A stretch of 64,000 nt of DNA from Kocuria sp. (GTDB taxonomy: Bacteria; Actinomycetota; Actinomycetes; Actinomycetales; Micrococcaceae), in assembly GCA_030524035.1 (NCBI GenBank), contig JAUNHG010000003.1:124001-188000 (forward strand), in the 5' to 3' direction. Positions within the stretch are counted from its first letter, which is position 1, and every line of letters starts with the position of its first letter. Under the pieces are notes generated by a model. The model saw only the letters and a list, made by a program, of their open reading frames with translations, was not told the origin of the DNA and did not search any database. The position numbers and the translations under genes were made by a program. Shown piece after piece: positions 21,697 through 31,167 of this stretch.

Positions 21697-22266
21697 TCAC
21701 CGTTGCACCCCCCACCCTCCCGGGGTGTGTCCGCGTTGTGCAGTTCCAGCAAAATGGCGGTGTCCGGCAGCTTTGTGCTCAATCAGTGCAGCAAAATCCT
21801 CCGCCCGGGGGGCATGGCTTAACCGCAACAGGCCTGCTTGCCCGAAATCGGCGCTTAACGTACCGATACCACTACGTCCTAGCAACCCACGTCCAGGTTT
21901 GGCCTCAACATGCACCAGCCACGCCAACGGAATACGAACCCCGCCGCGCGGTGCTGCTGACCCCAGCAGCATGAGTCGGCGGTTTGTCAACACAAAACGT
22001 GTCAAAGCCCAGCGGATGAGGGGTCGAATCACCGCAAAGACCACAACAATCACTAACAACAGCCCCAACGCCGTGCCCAGGAGGGAATGAACTGTGGTCC
22101 AGGGTTGGTCCACAGGCCGCCAGCGAACCTGCAACATCCGCTGCAATAGACCGTGCACAAACACCGCCGCAATCAACACCATGGCAGGTTTCAACAGTTT
22201 GGAAGAATGAGCCATAGTGGACACCACAACGTACTCTCCCGGCTCCAGACGCAGTGCTTTACTCAT
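21697..22266 (-). CDS. PH-domain membrane protein
   Basis: A 189-residue protein with two N-terminal membrane helices (about residues 22-42 and 58-78) followed by a bacterial PH-like (bPH2) domain, of the kind found next to birA in actinobacteria (compare Rv3278c). Segments such as FVLTNRRLMLLGS and RIPLAWLVHVEAKPG are typical of the fold. Its ATG overlaps the birA stop by 4 bp. Function is not established; it may bind membrane or act as a scaffold. Confidence 0.82.
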   Translation of the reverse strand: MSKALRLEPGEYVVVSTMAHSSKLLKPAMVLIAAVFVHGLLQRMLQVRWRPVDQPWTTVHSLLGTALGLLLVIVVVFAVIRPLIRWALTRFVLTNRRLMLLGSAAPRGGVRIPLAWLVHVEAKPGRGLLGRSGIGTLSADFGQAGLLRLSHAPRAEDFAALIEHKAAGHRHFAGTAQRGHTPGGWGVQR

Positions 22267-23153
22267 GCCCCCTCCTGAACGCCACGCAGATGGACAACAT
22301 CCCCGGCGCTCAGATGGTGCCCAATACCGGATGTGTCCTGGATGATCAGCGCACCGTGGGCGTCCAGACCCACTGCGCGGCCAAGGATCGGGGGGTGGGA
22401 ACCGGGTAGTTCCGCACGCACTTGGCGCCCCAGCGTTGTCATATTCGCCTCAATGTGACGCCGCAACGCGCCGTCGGGATGTGTGACTTGGGCAGGGTCA
22501 TCACAGTAACGGCGATAAATCGGCACAAAAAGTTCCATAATGCGACGCAGTAACGCTGCACGGTCAGTATGCCCACCTTCACGTTGCACAGACGTGGCTG
22601 TGTCGACGGGGAACTCTGAGGTACTGACATTGATTCCCGCGCCGACCACCACCGCTGGTGGCATATGGTCACACATCACCAACGATGCCAAGACACCCAC
22701 CATTTTGCGTCCGCCCACTAACACGTCATTGGGCCATTTGATCTCAGCAGCGATGCCTTGTTCCACGAGGGCTTGTATGACAGCGCTGCTCAGCAGCAGG
22801 GTCAGCCATCCGTACGTCTGGGGAGGAACGGGGCAACCTTCTGCGTCAGTCGGCCGTAACAGCACCGAAAATGTCAGGGCCTCCCCCGGGGCGACCACCC
22901 AGGTGCGGTCTAATCGCCCACGGCCCTGACATTGAAAATCTGTGGCCATCACATAGAGGTCAGGTAATGGCTCTTCCTCCGTGGCACTGCGCCGGGCACG
23001 ATGAATTAATTCCTCGTTCGTCGAAGGAACCTCCGGCAGGATCGTTACCGGGGCGCTCAAAATCTCTTCGAGCTCCCGATGGAGCCTGCGATCTTCGGAC
23101 AGTGGGACGAACTCAGTCTCACCGGACGTGAGGCCACTGGTTGCGGGGGTCAT
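22263..23153 (-). CDS. birA: Biotin--[acetyl-CoA-carboxylase] ligase
   Basis: Attaches biotin to the BCCP lysine of acyl-CoA carboxylases such as AccA3 encoded at 31168-32973. It has 296 residues. GRGRLDRTWV forms the biotinyl-AMP loop and EIKWPNDVLVGGRKMVGVL the catalytic core; a small C-terminal SH3-like domain follows. There is no N-terminal DNA-binding domain, so it is a monofunctional (class I) ligase that does not repress transcription. ATG 23153 follows AGGAG. It heads the minus-strand operon birA-PH-cyclase-phosphatase. Confidence 0.94.
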   Translation of the reverse strand: MTPATSGLTSGETEFVPLSEDRRLHRELEEILSAPVTILPEVPSTNEELIHRARRSATEEEPLPDLYVMATDFQCQGRGRLDRTWVVAPGEALTFSVLLRPTDAEGCPVPPQTYGWLTLLLSSAVIQALVEQGIAAEIKWPNDVLVGGRKMVGVLASLVMCDHMPPAVVVGAGINVSTSEFPVDTATSVQREGGHTDRAALLRRIMELFVPIYRRYCDDPAQVTHPDGALRRHIEANMTTLGRQVRAELPGSHPPILGRAVGLDAHGALIIQDTSGIGHHLSAGDVVHLRGVQEGA

Positions 23154-23336
23154 CCGCTCTCCTATTCCCTTGCCCAGCACACGGGGTTATCGTCGTCACA
23201 TGGATGTACTACATCCCCCACAGTAATAGCCTCCCCACCCTAGGAAACCCTGGACAGGCGAGGAGTTGTGTCAGGGATGACAACCACACTATTTCTAGCC
23301 TTCACACCATCCACCCACCTGACACCTGAGGAAAAC

Positions 23337-23621
23337 ATGTCTTTGCAAGCCGTAACGTACGTCTACGGGGGTTCACCCGCCGCCTTAGCAGAGCACCGTC
23401 CGGCGCACCGGCAGTTCCTGCGCGAATTAGAAACCGCTGGGGTGTTGCTCGCAGCAGGTCCGTTTGATGACAATGACCAAGCAGGTGCCTTGTTGATCTT
23501 GTCTGCCGAAACACCACAAGAAGCTTTAAACCTGCTGGAATCAGACCCCCTCTTAGTAGAGCACGTGATTACACAACGTCAGGCTCGTCCCTGGAACGTA
23601 AAAGTAGGCCGGGTTCGGTGA
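23337..23621 (+). CDS. YciI-family protein
   Basis: A 94-residue ferredoxin-fold protein with the YciI pattern: conserved His in LAEHRPAHRQFL, GPFDD turn, and late ESDPLLVEHV and PWNVKVGRV segments. ATG 23337 is preceded by GAGGAAAAC. Family members are small enzyme-like proteins of uncertain role (some are dehalogenase-like). It stands upstream of accD5 on the same strand with a 118-bp gap, so it may be a separate transcript. Confidence 0.85.
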   Translation: MSLQAVTYVYGGSPAALAEHRPAHRQFLRELETAGVLLAAGPFDDNDQAGALLILSAETPQEALNLLESDPLLVEHVITQRQARPWNVKVGRVR

Positions 23622-23739
23622 ATGACTTTTGTAGGTGTCGCACAAGATCGCCGGCCGGGGGATTTCCCTAGACTGACGTGATGTACCCCGCCTGGTTATT
23701 GCGAGGGGTGCTCCGTGATCCGTTTCGTTACGAGGTGCC

Positions 23740-25323
23740 ATGACTCACGACTTGTCCACCACCGCTGGAAAGATTGCCGATTTCCGTCGGCGTCGGGAAC
23801 AGTCCCTGGCGCCCGCTGGCCAGGCTGCCGTTGAGCGTCAGCATGCCCGAGGTAAGAACACAGCGCGGGAACGTGTGGACATGCTCCTTGACCCAGATTC
23901 CTTTGTTGAACTTGATGCCTTGCGCACTCACCGGAGCACCGCGTTTGGTATGAAATCCAAAAAAATGCCCGGCGACGGCGTAGTTGCTGGGTACGGCACG
24001 ATTGACGGTCGTCTCGTAGCGGTCTATTCCCAAGATTTCACGGTGCTGGGTGGTTCTCTGTCCGAGGCCAACGGGGAAAAGATCGTGAAAGTTCAAAAGT
24101 TCGCGCTCAAGAACGGATGCCCAGTCATCGGGATTAACGACGGTGGTGGCGCTCGGATCCAGGAAGGTGTGGCGTCCCTGGCCATGTTCGCTGACATCTT
24201 CAACATGAATGTCAGGTCTTCCGGGGTGGTACCCCAAATCTCTTTGATCATGGGGCCGTGTGCTGGTGGAGCGGCATATTCACCGGCGTTGACGGATTAC
24301 ATCGTCATGGTTGACGAAACTTCCCACATGTTCATCACTGGCCCAGATGTGATTAAGACTGTCACGGGCGAAGACGTGGATATGGAAACTCTGGGGGGTG
24401 CTCGTCAGCACAACGAGACCACCGGCACTGCCACCTATTTGGCCAGCGACGAATCCGACGCCATTGATTTCTTGCGTGAGCTGCTGGAATTTTTACCCTC
24501 GAATAATTTAGCTGAAGCCCCTCTACTGGAGCACGATCAGGAATTTGACATCACCCCCGATGATCTAAATTTAGATACCCTAATTCCCGATTCGGCGAAT
24601 CAGCCGTACGATATGCGTGAAGTGATTGAAGCCGTCGTGGATGACGGGCATTTTTTAGAAATGCAAGCACTGTATGCACCTAACGTCATGATCGGCTACG
24701 CCCGGGTGGAAGGCCACACTGTAGGCATTGTCGCTAATCAACCTCAGCAGCTGGCGGGCACCTTAGATATTGCAGCATCAGAAAAAGCTGCTCGTTTTGT
24801 CCGGCATTGCGACGCTTTTAATATTCCCATCGTGACACTTGTTGATGTCCCCGGATTTTTACCGGGGACGGATCAGGAATTTAATGGGATTATTCGGCGT
24901 GGTGCCAAATTACTTTATGCCTATGCCGAAGCCACGGTCCCCCTCATCACCCTGATCACCCGCAAAGCGTATGGAGGCGCCTATATCGTCATGGGCTCCA
25001 AAAAACTCGGTGCTGATATCAACCTGGCCTGGCCTACCGCACAAATCGGGGTGATGGGAGCCCAAGGAGCAGTAGAAATCCTGTATCGCAAACAGCTCAA
25101 AAACGTTGCGGATGCCGGGGGCGATGTCGAAGCTGAGCGCAATCGCCTGGTACAACAGTACGAAGAAGAACTTCTGAACCCTTACCAAGCCACTCAGCTG
25201 GGATACGTGGACGCCGTCATCACACCATCTGAAACTCGGGAAAACATCATCCGAGCGTTACGCGGACTGCGAGAGAAGCGCGCATCCAGGCCCGCTAAGA
25301 AGCATGGGAACATTCCACTGTGA
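23740..25323 (+). CDS. accD5: Acyl-CoA (propionyl-CoA) carboxylase beta subunit
   Basis: Carboxyltransferase subunit, 527 residues, moving carboxyl from biotin to propionyl-CoA (and often acetyl-CoA) to make methylmalonyl- or malonyl-CoA. Oxyanion-hole glycine motifs are present in the N half ([27 protein letters not shown]) and C half ([29 protein letters not shown]). The match is closest to AccD5/PccB. The ATG has GAGG upstream. Its stop overlaps the GTG of the epsilon subunit by 4 bp. Confidence 0.95.
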   Translation: MTHDLSTTAGKIADFRRRREQSLAPAGQAAVERQHARGKNTARERVDMLLDPDSFVELDALRTHRSTAFGMKSKKMPGDGVVAGYGTIDGRLVAVYSQDFTVLGGSLSEANGEKIVKVQKFALKNGCPVIGINDGGGARIQEGVASLAMFADIFNMNVRSSGVVPQISLIMGPCAGGAAYSPALTDYIVMVDETSHMFITGPDVIKTVTGEDVDMETLGGARQHNETTGTATYLASDESDAIDFLRELLEFLPSNNLAEAPLLEHDQEFDITPDDLNLDTLIPDSANQPYDMREVIEAVVDDGHFLEMQALYAPNVMIGYARVEGHTVGIVANQPQQLAGTLDIAASEKAARFVRHCDAFNIPIVTLVDVPGFLPGTDQEFNGIIRRGAKLLYAYAEATVPLITLITRKAYGGAYIVMGSKKLGADINLAWPTAQIGVMGAQGAVEILYRKQLKNVADAGGDVEAERNRLVQQYEEELLNPYQATQLGYVDAVITPSETRENIIRALRGLREKRASRPAKKHGNIPL

Positions 25324-25580
25324 ACCGCACGCCCACTGCATCCACAGCACAGACAGCGGAACACCTCAGGGAGGAACCCGCCAGTCTGGAGTTCATCAAC
25401 GGCAACCCCACCCCGGAAGATATTGCGGCAGTAACCGCCATCGTGATGACCGTGGCAGCAGAAGCAGAAAACGGTGAAACGAATATTGGTACCCGTCGCG
25501 CACAGAACCGGCGCGCACGCCTCGGCCTACGGCTACGCCCAGGCCTAGGCGCATGGCGCAGGACCCTGCCCTTCCGCTGA
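25320..25580 (+). CDS. Acyl-CoA carboxylase epsilon subunit (AccE-like)
   Basis: An 86-residue accessory subunit that in actinomycetes stabilises the AccA/AccD complex. The recognisable part is [21 protein letters not shown] near residues 23-45; the rest is variable and basic. The GTG start overlaps the accD5 stop by 4 bp, so stoichiometric translation is expected. The identity rests on position plus this short motif. Confidence 0.85.
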   Translation: MNRTPTASTAQTAEHLREEPASLEFINGNPTPEDIAAVTAIVMTVAAEAENGETNIGTRRAQNRRARLGLRLRPGLGAWRRTLPFR

Positions 25581-25582
25581 CA

Positions 25583-25637
25583 TTTTTGGGGGCCGACCGC
25601 CAGAACCCTGCGGTCCTGACTGCCAGCCCCCAAAAAA
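25583..25637. terminator. Bidirectional terminator after accE
   Basis: An 11-bp stem TTTTTGGGGGC (25583-25593) with GCCCCCAAAAA (25626-25636) encloses a small inner hairpin. A-tract and T-tract flanks make it suitable for both converging genes. Confidence 0.85.
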
Positions 25638-25664
25638 CCACTGTGGAAAAACCTCAGTATCAGG

Positions 25665-26786
25665 TCACATTGCTATCACGGTCATGTGCAACTGATGCAC
25701 AAACCGCACGGCTTCAAGCCGAGTAACAGGATCCTGGGGACGGAAAGTGGAGCCCGTGATCTCACCCATGGCACCAACCCATCCGATAGCATCGGCAAAC
25801 TGACTTCCTGCTGGAACATCCGAGTACGTGGACTTCTTAATACTGGTCAGGGACGCTGGCAAGAAATTCGTTGCATAGCGGTACAGGAATGCCGCCATAG
25901 CTTCCCGTGTGACCGCAGCCTGCGGCCGGAACTCAGCCCCGTTTGCACCTCCTCCCCACCCGGTGGCAATACCTGCCGTGGTGGCCCAGATGATGGCGCG
26001 CTTATACCGGTTACGAGTGTCAACATCCCGGTAACGGCTGCCAACTTGGGTGGATACGTACGGCGTGCCTCGCAAATTGTAGAGGTAATCCACTGCTTCA
26101 TCCCGACGCAAAGGACGGAACGGGTGGAATGTGGTGACGTCCAGGGATTGGGGATCACCTAACGTGATATTGGTCTTCAACGCCCAACGCACTCTGTAAA
26201 GATCGTCGCCGCAGGCAGCTGCGTCAGTGATGGTGGCATTGCCCCCCGAAGGCAGGACGGCACGGGCCGCCATCCAGGGAGCCAAAACGACCGCACAAAT
26301 CTGTTGTTGATCCCCACCTTCCGTGGACTCCAGCGTATGGACGGCGTCATAGCCAGTCGCACCATCAAAATGAGCGCGGTATTCCCACGTTTCACCGGGC
26401 TGCAGTGTCCGGGATTCCTTACTGCCGTCAGTACTCGACCACGTCAGCTGCACAGGTCCTGAGCTGGTGGAGCGCAAGGACAACAGCATGTCGAATCGGT
26501 TCGAGACGGATGCCCACTGAGGCTTACCCATTGTCAAGACACCACCGTTGAGGTGATGCTCCCCGGCAACTAAAAATTGGTCCCACCGATCCGCTGTACG
26601 TGCCGGTGCGGCATGCGCAAGAGAGGCCCCGGTTCCTCCTAACAACACAGCCGCCGCCAGGGCCCCTCCCGTGCCCGCTAAAACACGGCGCCGGGAGAAA
26701 CCTTGGATGCGATCAACGACGGCAAACTGTGGATTCTCTGCGCTGTTGTGATGTTCAGGTATAGAAAAACGGTCGATGTTTTTCAT
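25665..26786 (-). CDS. Tat-exported protein with SLH repeats
   Basis: A 373-residue secreted protein. A twin-arginine signal (FSRRRVLAG, then a hydrophobic stretch to ASLAHAAPA near residue 61) precedes a roughly 150-residue domain I do not recognise (residues about 65-205). Three S-layer-homology-like repeats follow (about 210-373), with motifs LRRDEAVDYLYNL, VTREAMAAFLYRYA and VTRLEAVRFVHQL and DVPxGSxFADAI-type inter-repeat segments. ATG 26786 follows CAGGAGGA. SLH repeats usually anchor proteins to pyruvylated wall polysaccharide. It may modify or decorate the envelope; no catalytic motif is clear. Confidence 0.82.
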   Translation of the reverse strand: MKNIDRFSIPEHHNSAENPQFAVVDRIQGFSRRRVLAGTGGALAAAVLLGGTGASLAHAAPARTADRWDQFLVAGEHHLNGGVLTMGKPQWASVSNRFDMLLSLRSTSSGPVQLTWSSTDGSKESRTLQPGETWEYRAHFDGATGYDAVHTLESTEGGDQQQICAVVLAPWMAARAVLPSGGNATITDAAACGDDLYRVRWALKTNITLGDPQSLDVTTFHPFRPLRRDEAVDYLYNLRGTPYVSTQVGSRYRDVDTRNRYKRAIIWATTAGIATGWGGGANGAEFRPQAAVTREAMAAFLYRYATNFLPASLTSIKKSTYSDVPAGSQFADAIGWVGAMGEITGSTFRPQDPVTRLEAVRFVHQLHMTVIAM

Positions 26787-27108
26787 GCGAGCTTCCTCCT
26801 GGAGAACCCATCGGTACTTGCTGTTTCGGCCTGTCATCGGCCTCATTGAACGTAGGACTCTAGGTGAGGTAACGAAAGTGACCAGGATAATCTCTGACCA
26901 AAAGGTCAATGGCCATGACTATTTGGGTAGTTATATGACGCGCGCCGCTGCCATGAACCACACTGTCGCGATGGGGCGAATACACAGCCTCGCAGTACTG
27001 CAGATCCCTATCCCATGCAGTAGCGTGAACCCACAAGTGCCCCACATCACATGTCATGGTTCAGGGTACTTACACATCACCACATGACGACGGAAAGAGG
27101 AGATCAAC
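26787..27108. promoter_or_regulatory. Divergent control region, SLH gene and aldehyde dehydrogenase
   Basis: There is no gene in this 322-bp gap. It contains the inverted repeat TGACC-AAAA-GGTCA (26895-26908), a possible operator. Two related elements, ACATCACATGTCATG and ACATCACCACATGACG, lie within the last 75 bp before the dehydrogenase. A similar GCATCACATTAATCA lies upstream of the alcohol dehydrogenase near 30210. Joint control is a guess. Confidence 0.35.
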
Positions 27109-28632
27109 GTGACGGTTTACGCACAACCAGGTCAGCCCGATTCACCGGTCACTTTCAAGTCTCGTTACGACCACTTCATTGGCGGACAGTGGGTAGCTCC
27201 GATCCAAGGGGAATACTTTGAAAACCTCTCTCCCGTGAACGGTAAACCGTTCACGGAGGTGGGGCGCGGCACCGCTGAGGATATCGAGGCTGCACTGGAT
27301 GCTGCGTGGGCAGCAGCACCTTCCTGGAACACAAGTAGCCCGGCCGAACGCGCTCTGATACTCACCAAGATCGCTGATCGCATGGAAGAGAATCTGGAAA
27401 CCCTCGCCGTGGCCGAAACTTGGGATAACGGCAAGCCGGTTCGGGAAACTCTTGCCGCTGACATCCCCCTGGCTATCGACCATTTTCGATATTTTGCCGG
27501 GGCCATCCGCGCCCAGGAAGGCCGACTCTCCCAGATTGACGAAGACACCGTGGCCTACCATTACCACGAGCCATTGGGGGTGGTGGGGCAAATCATTCCC
27601 TGGAATTTCCCCATCCTGATGGGGGTTTGGAAACTGGCACCGGCATTGGCCGCAGGCAACTGTGTGGTGCTCAAACCCGCTGAACAAACACCAGCTTCCA
27701 TCATGGTGTTGATAGAGCTCATCCAAGACCTTATTCCCGACGGCGTAGTCAACGTCGTCAATGGATTCGGTGTGGAAGCTGGTAAGCCTCTAGCCGCTAA
27801 CAAACGCATCCGCAAAATTGCGTTCACCGGTGAAACCACCACGGGACGCCTGATCATGCAATACGCAGCGGAAAACATCATTCCGGTCACCTTGGAATTG
27901 GGGGGTAAGTCTCCCAACGTGTTCTTCGACGACATAGCCCTTGAAAAAGACGATTTCTACCAAAAAGCCTTGGAAGGTTTCGCCATGTTCGGGCTCAACC
28001 AGGGCGAAGTTTGCACCTGCCCGTCACGGGCCCTGGTGCAAAAGGGCATGTACGACGACTTTGTGTCCGCCGGGGTCGAGCGTGTGAACAAGATGGTTCA
28101 GGGCAACCCACTGGATACCTTCACCATGGTGGGCGCACAGGCATCCACAGATCAGCTAGAGAAAATCCTGTCATACCTGGAAATCGGCAAACAAGAAGGT
28201 GCCAAGGTACTCACCGGCGGTGAGCAACTCATGTTGGACGGCGACCTTGCCGATGGGTACTACGTCCAACCCACCGTGTTCGAAGGCAATAACTCCATGC
28301 GGATCTTCCAAGAGGAAATCTTTGGGCCGGTGCTGTCGTTGACGTCGTTTGCCGATTTTGATGAGGCCATATCCATTGCCAACGACACCCTCTACGGTCT
28401 GGGAGCCGGTGTATGGGCTCGCAGCGGTAACACCGCGTACCGTGCTGGCCGAGCAATTCAGTCCGGGCGCGTGTGGGTTAACCAGTACCATAACTACCCT
28501 GCCCACGCGGCCTTTGGAGGTTACAAATCCTCCGGAATCGGGCGCGAAAACCACCTGATGATGCTTGATCACTACCAACAGACCAAAAATCTGCTGGTGT
28601 CCTACGCCGAAAAGGAGATGGGACTGTTCTGA
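27109..28632 (+). CDS. NAD-dependent aldehyde dehydrogenase (acetaldehyde type)
   Basis: A 507-residue aldehyde dehydrogenase oxidising acetaldehyde or similar aldehydes to acids. Catalytic Cys302 lies in [11 protein letters not shown], a context typical of the AldA/ExaC group that pairs with DUF779; general base Glu263 lies in [29 protein letters not shown] and [11 protein letters not shown] form the NAD site. GTG 27109 has AGAGGAG six bases upstream. It is translationally coupled to the DUF779 gene by a one-base stop/start overlap and converges on an alcohol dehydrogenase, which suggests an ethanol to acetate route. Confidence 0.93.
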   Translation: MTVYAQPGQPDSPVTFKSRYDHFIGGQWVAPIQGEYFENLSPVNGKPFTEVGRGTAEDIEAALDAAWAAAPSWNTSSPAERALILTKIADRMEENLETLAVAETWDNGKPVRETLAADIPLAIDHFRYFAGAIRAQEGRLSQIDEDTVAYHYHEPLGVVGQIIPWNFPILMGVWKLAPALAAGNCVVLKPAEQTPASIMVLIELIQDLIPDGVVNVVNGFGVEAGKPLAANKRIRKIAFTGETTTGRLIMQYAAENIIPVTLELGGKSPNVFFDDIALEKDDFYQKALEGFAMFGLNQGEVCTCPSRALVQKGMYDDFVSAGVERVNKMVQGNPLDTFTMVGAQASTDQLEKILSYLEIGKQEGAKVLTGGEQLMLDGDLADGYYVQPTVFEGNNSMRIFQEEIFGPVLSLTSFADFDEAISIANDTLYGLGAGVWARSGNTAYRAGRAIQSGRVWVNQYHNYPAHAAFGGYKSSGIGRENHLMMLDHYQQTKNLLVSYAEKEMGLF

Positions 28633-29060
28633 TGCTCCATCAGGCTGAGCCCGCGTATGACGTCGTCCTTGAGGCTGCGGCAAGCCCCGAGGACGACGTT
28701 GTACACGTCGGGTACACAAGCGCTGCTGTTCATCTGCTGCGGCAGCTATGGCAACGCCATGGTCCGTTAATGTTCCACCAGTCAGGGGGTTGCTGCGATG
28801 GCTCTGCACCCATGTGTTTCCCAGCCGGTGAATTCCGCATCGGGGATGCTGATGTCCTGTTAGGGGCCGTCGAGCTGGTCGACTCCGATGGCACCGTCCT
28901 GGGCCCTTTGGAGTTGTATATCTCCCGGGAACAGTTTGGCGTCTGGAAACATACCGCGCTGATCATTGACGCTGTGCCGGGGAGGGGTTCCGGGTTTTCC
29001 CTGGAAGCGCCCACAGGCCACAGGTTCCTGGTGCGCAGTACCTTGTGTTCCACGGCCTGA
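28632..29060 (+). CDS. DUF779-domain protein
   Basis: A 142-residue protein of the DUF779 family, which is regularly coupled to acetaldehyde-type aldehyde dehydrogenases. The signature FHQSGGCCDGSAPMCFPAGEF near residues 48-68 carries three Cys that could bind metal. The ATG shares a base with the dehydrogenase stop. The biochemical role is not established; a chaperone or regulatory role for the enzyme is plausible. Confidence 0.9.
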   Translation: MLHQAEPAYDVVLEAAASPEDDVVHVGYTSAAVHLLRQLWQRHGPLMFHQSGGCCDGSAPMCFPAGEFRIGDADVLLGAVELVDSDGTVLGPLELYISREQFGVWKHTALIIDAVPGRGSGFSLEAPTGHRFLVRSTLCSTA

Positions 29061-29079
29061 CGGTGCCATCGGTTCGGGA

Positions 29080-30111
29080 TCAGTATTCGATCACGACGCG
29101 GCCTTCAATCTTGCCGTGGACCATTTCATCAAACACCGCGTTGATGTCATCAAGGGGTCGTTTGGTGAAGGTGGGATGGATCAGGCCCCGGGCATAGAAG
29201 TCCAGGGCTTCTTCCATATCCCGTCGTGTTCCCACGATCGACCCCCGGATCGTAAGGCCTTTCAGCACGATCTCAAAGATCGGGGCGGGGAACTCCCCTG
29301 GGGGCAGCCCATTAAACACAATGGTTCCACCGCGGCGTGTCATACCGATTGCTTGTCCGAAGGCATCCGGGTGCACCGCCGTCACCAGAACGCCATGGAC
29401 CCCTCCGGTGGCTTCCTGGATAGCTTCAGCAGGGTCAGCAGCAAAGGCATTAACCACTACTTCCGCTCCATGACGTTTGGCCAATTCCAGCTTGTCGTCA
29501 GCCACGTCGACAGCGGCTACCCGCATTCCCATGGCCACGGCGTACTGCACCGCGATGTGCCCCAAGCCCCCAACGCCGGAAATCACCACCCATTGGCCGG
29601 GCTTTACTTCAGTGCGTTTCAAGCCCTTATAAACGGTCACACCTGCGCACAGTACCGGAGCAATCTCGTAAGGGTCTGCGCCGTCAGGGATCAGGGCACA
29701 ATAACGGGCATCCACCAGCATGTATTGTCCAAAGGATCCGTCCACGGAGTAACCGCCATTGGCCTGTGATTCACAAAGGGTTTCCCATCCGGTTTCGCAA
29801 TACTCACACTCGCCACAAGCACTCCATAGCCAGGCGTTGCCTACCATGTCACCAACGGCCACACGCGTAACACCTTCGCCAACTTTCACCACTTCGCCCA
29901 CTCCTTCGTGGCCAGGGATGAACGGGGGCTCGGGCTTGATCGGCCAGTCACCGTGTGCGGCGTGCAGATCCGTATGGCAGACACCGGAGGCCACCAGTTT
30001 GACCAGCGCTTGTCCCGGCCCAGGTTCTGGGACCTCCAACTGCGCCACATCGAGTTCTTCGCCGAACGAATTGACGACCGCTGCGGCCATGGTGGATTCG
30101 GTCATGTTCAT
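29080..30111 (-). CDS. adhP: Zinc-dependent alcohol dehydrogenase AdhP
   Basis: A 343-residue medium-chain dehydrogenase interconverting ethanol and acetaldehyde. Catalytic zinc ligands lie in GVCHTDLH and GHEGVGEV; the structural zinc site is CGECEYCETGWETLC. GVGGLGHIAVQYA is the NAD-binding turn. The ATG at 30111 has AAGGA four bases upstream; ATG 30105 is an alternative. It converges with the DUF779 gene across 19 bp. It probably works with the neighbouring aldehyde dehydrogenase. Confidence 0.94.
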   Translation of the reverse strand: MNMTESTMAAAVVNSFGEELDVAQLEVPEPGPGQALVKLVASGVCHTDLHAAHGDWPIKPEPPFIPGHEGVGEVVKVGEGVTRVAVGDMVGNAWLWSACGECEYCETGWETLCESQANGGYSVDGSFGQYMLVDARYCALIPDGADPYEIAPVLCAGVTVYKGLKRTEVKPGQWVVISGVGGLGHIAVQYAVAMGMRVAAVDVADDKLELAKRHGAEVVVNAFAADPAEAIQEATGGVHGVLVTAVHPDAFGQAIGMTRRGGTIVFNGLPPGEFPAPIFEIVLKGLTIRGSIVGTRRDMEEALDFYARGLIHPTFTKRPLDDINAVFDEMVHGKIEGRVVIEY

Positions 30112-30324
30112 CACGTCCTTTCTTCCCCGGTCTGCCATATGGGACCGGGATCCAGGCTGGGATGCGGTCACATCCCGACTCTCATTACACATGACCCAAG
30201 CATGAAGTGCATCACATTAATCACGAGTTCACAGTAGTCACCCAGCCTCACACCACCCAGGGAACCTTCAGACAGCAGCGACGTATCACGCCACGCGATG
30301 CATACAGGCCTCTAGGCTGAGGTC

Positions 30325-30966
30325 ATGTCTGAGACCCCGTTACTGCTCTTAGCCTCCCAATCGCCGTCCCGCGCCAAACTATTGACAGATTCGGGGATTC
30401 GCTTCATACAAATGGGGTCCCATGTGGATGAAGATGCTGTCATCCGGGAATCCGGGGTCACCACCCCAGGGGAAATTGCGCTCACGTTGGCGCGAGCCAA
30501 ATGCGAGGCGGTAGCAGCCCTACCGCAGGCCCGGGAACATCTGGTCATCGGATGTGACTCAGTATTCGCTGACCCCAGCGGCATCCACGGCAAACCACTC
30601 ACCGCTGAGCGCGCCGTGGAACGTATCCGTGCCATGCGCGGCAGTACCGGGCATCTTCACACAGGTCATTGGTTAATCGACACTCGGTCACCGGCGCACG
30701 GGGGCACCGGATTTTCTGGAGGCCTGGAGGCTGGTGCTGATGTCACTTTCACGAATATGACCGACGAGGATATCGCTGCGTATGTGTCCACTGGAGAACC
30801 CCTCTGGGTTGCTGGTGCGTTCACGCTGGACGGATATGGGGCTGCGTTCATTGACCGCGTGGATGGCGACCTTCACGCGGTCATTGGATTATCGGTGAAC
30901 GGATTACGACGCTTAACGAGTCGAGCCGGTGTGCACATCCGTGACCTCTGGTCTTTATCCCGGTAA
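30325..30966 (+). CDS. maf: Maf-family nucleotide pyrophosphatase
   Basis: A 213-residue Maf protein that hydrolyses modified or non-canonical nucleoside triphosphates. The N-terminal LLASQSPSRAKLL is the phosphate-binding motif; GCDSVFADPSGIHGKP holds the conserved acidic residue, and ERIRAMRGSTGHLHTGHWLI the later core. In mycobacteria maf lies between accE5 and accA3, as here apart from an inserted block. The ATG lies two bases after GAGG and a TAGGCT -10-like element, so a very short leader is possible. Confidence 0.93.
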   Translation: MSETPLLLLASQSPSRAKLLTDSGIRFIQMGSHVDEDAVIRESGVTTPGEIALTLARAKCEAVAALPQAREHLVIGCDSVFADPSGIHGKPLTAERAVERIRAMRGSTGHLHTGHWLIDTRSPAHGGTGFSGGLEAGADVTFTNMTDEDIAAYVSTGEPLWVAGAFTLDGYGAAFIDRVDGDLHAVIGLSVNGLRRLTSRAGVHIRDLWSLSR

Positions 30967-31167
30967 AAACGCAGGTGAAAGGACTTTATGAGCCGTGATC
31001 TGGTGAGCCCGCCACGCTAGTGGTCGCGGAGTTTGTGGGAGTCCTACAGCAAGGCACGGGCGCGCATGTGATCGAATAGGCGATGACGTGCGCGGGAGTC
31101 CCGCCACCCACTAAAATGCAGCAGTTACGCCTGGCACACATGCGAAGCGAATGAGGAGATCGATCAC

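Noticed and set aside
26860-26910. MtrA-type repeat before the SLH gene
   Set aside because: GTAACG and GTGACC are spaced 9 bp, not 11, and no further copies follow.
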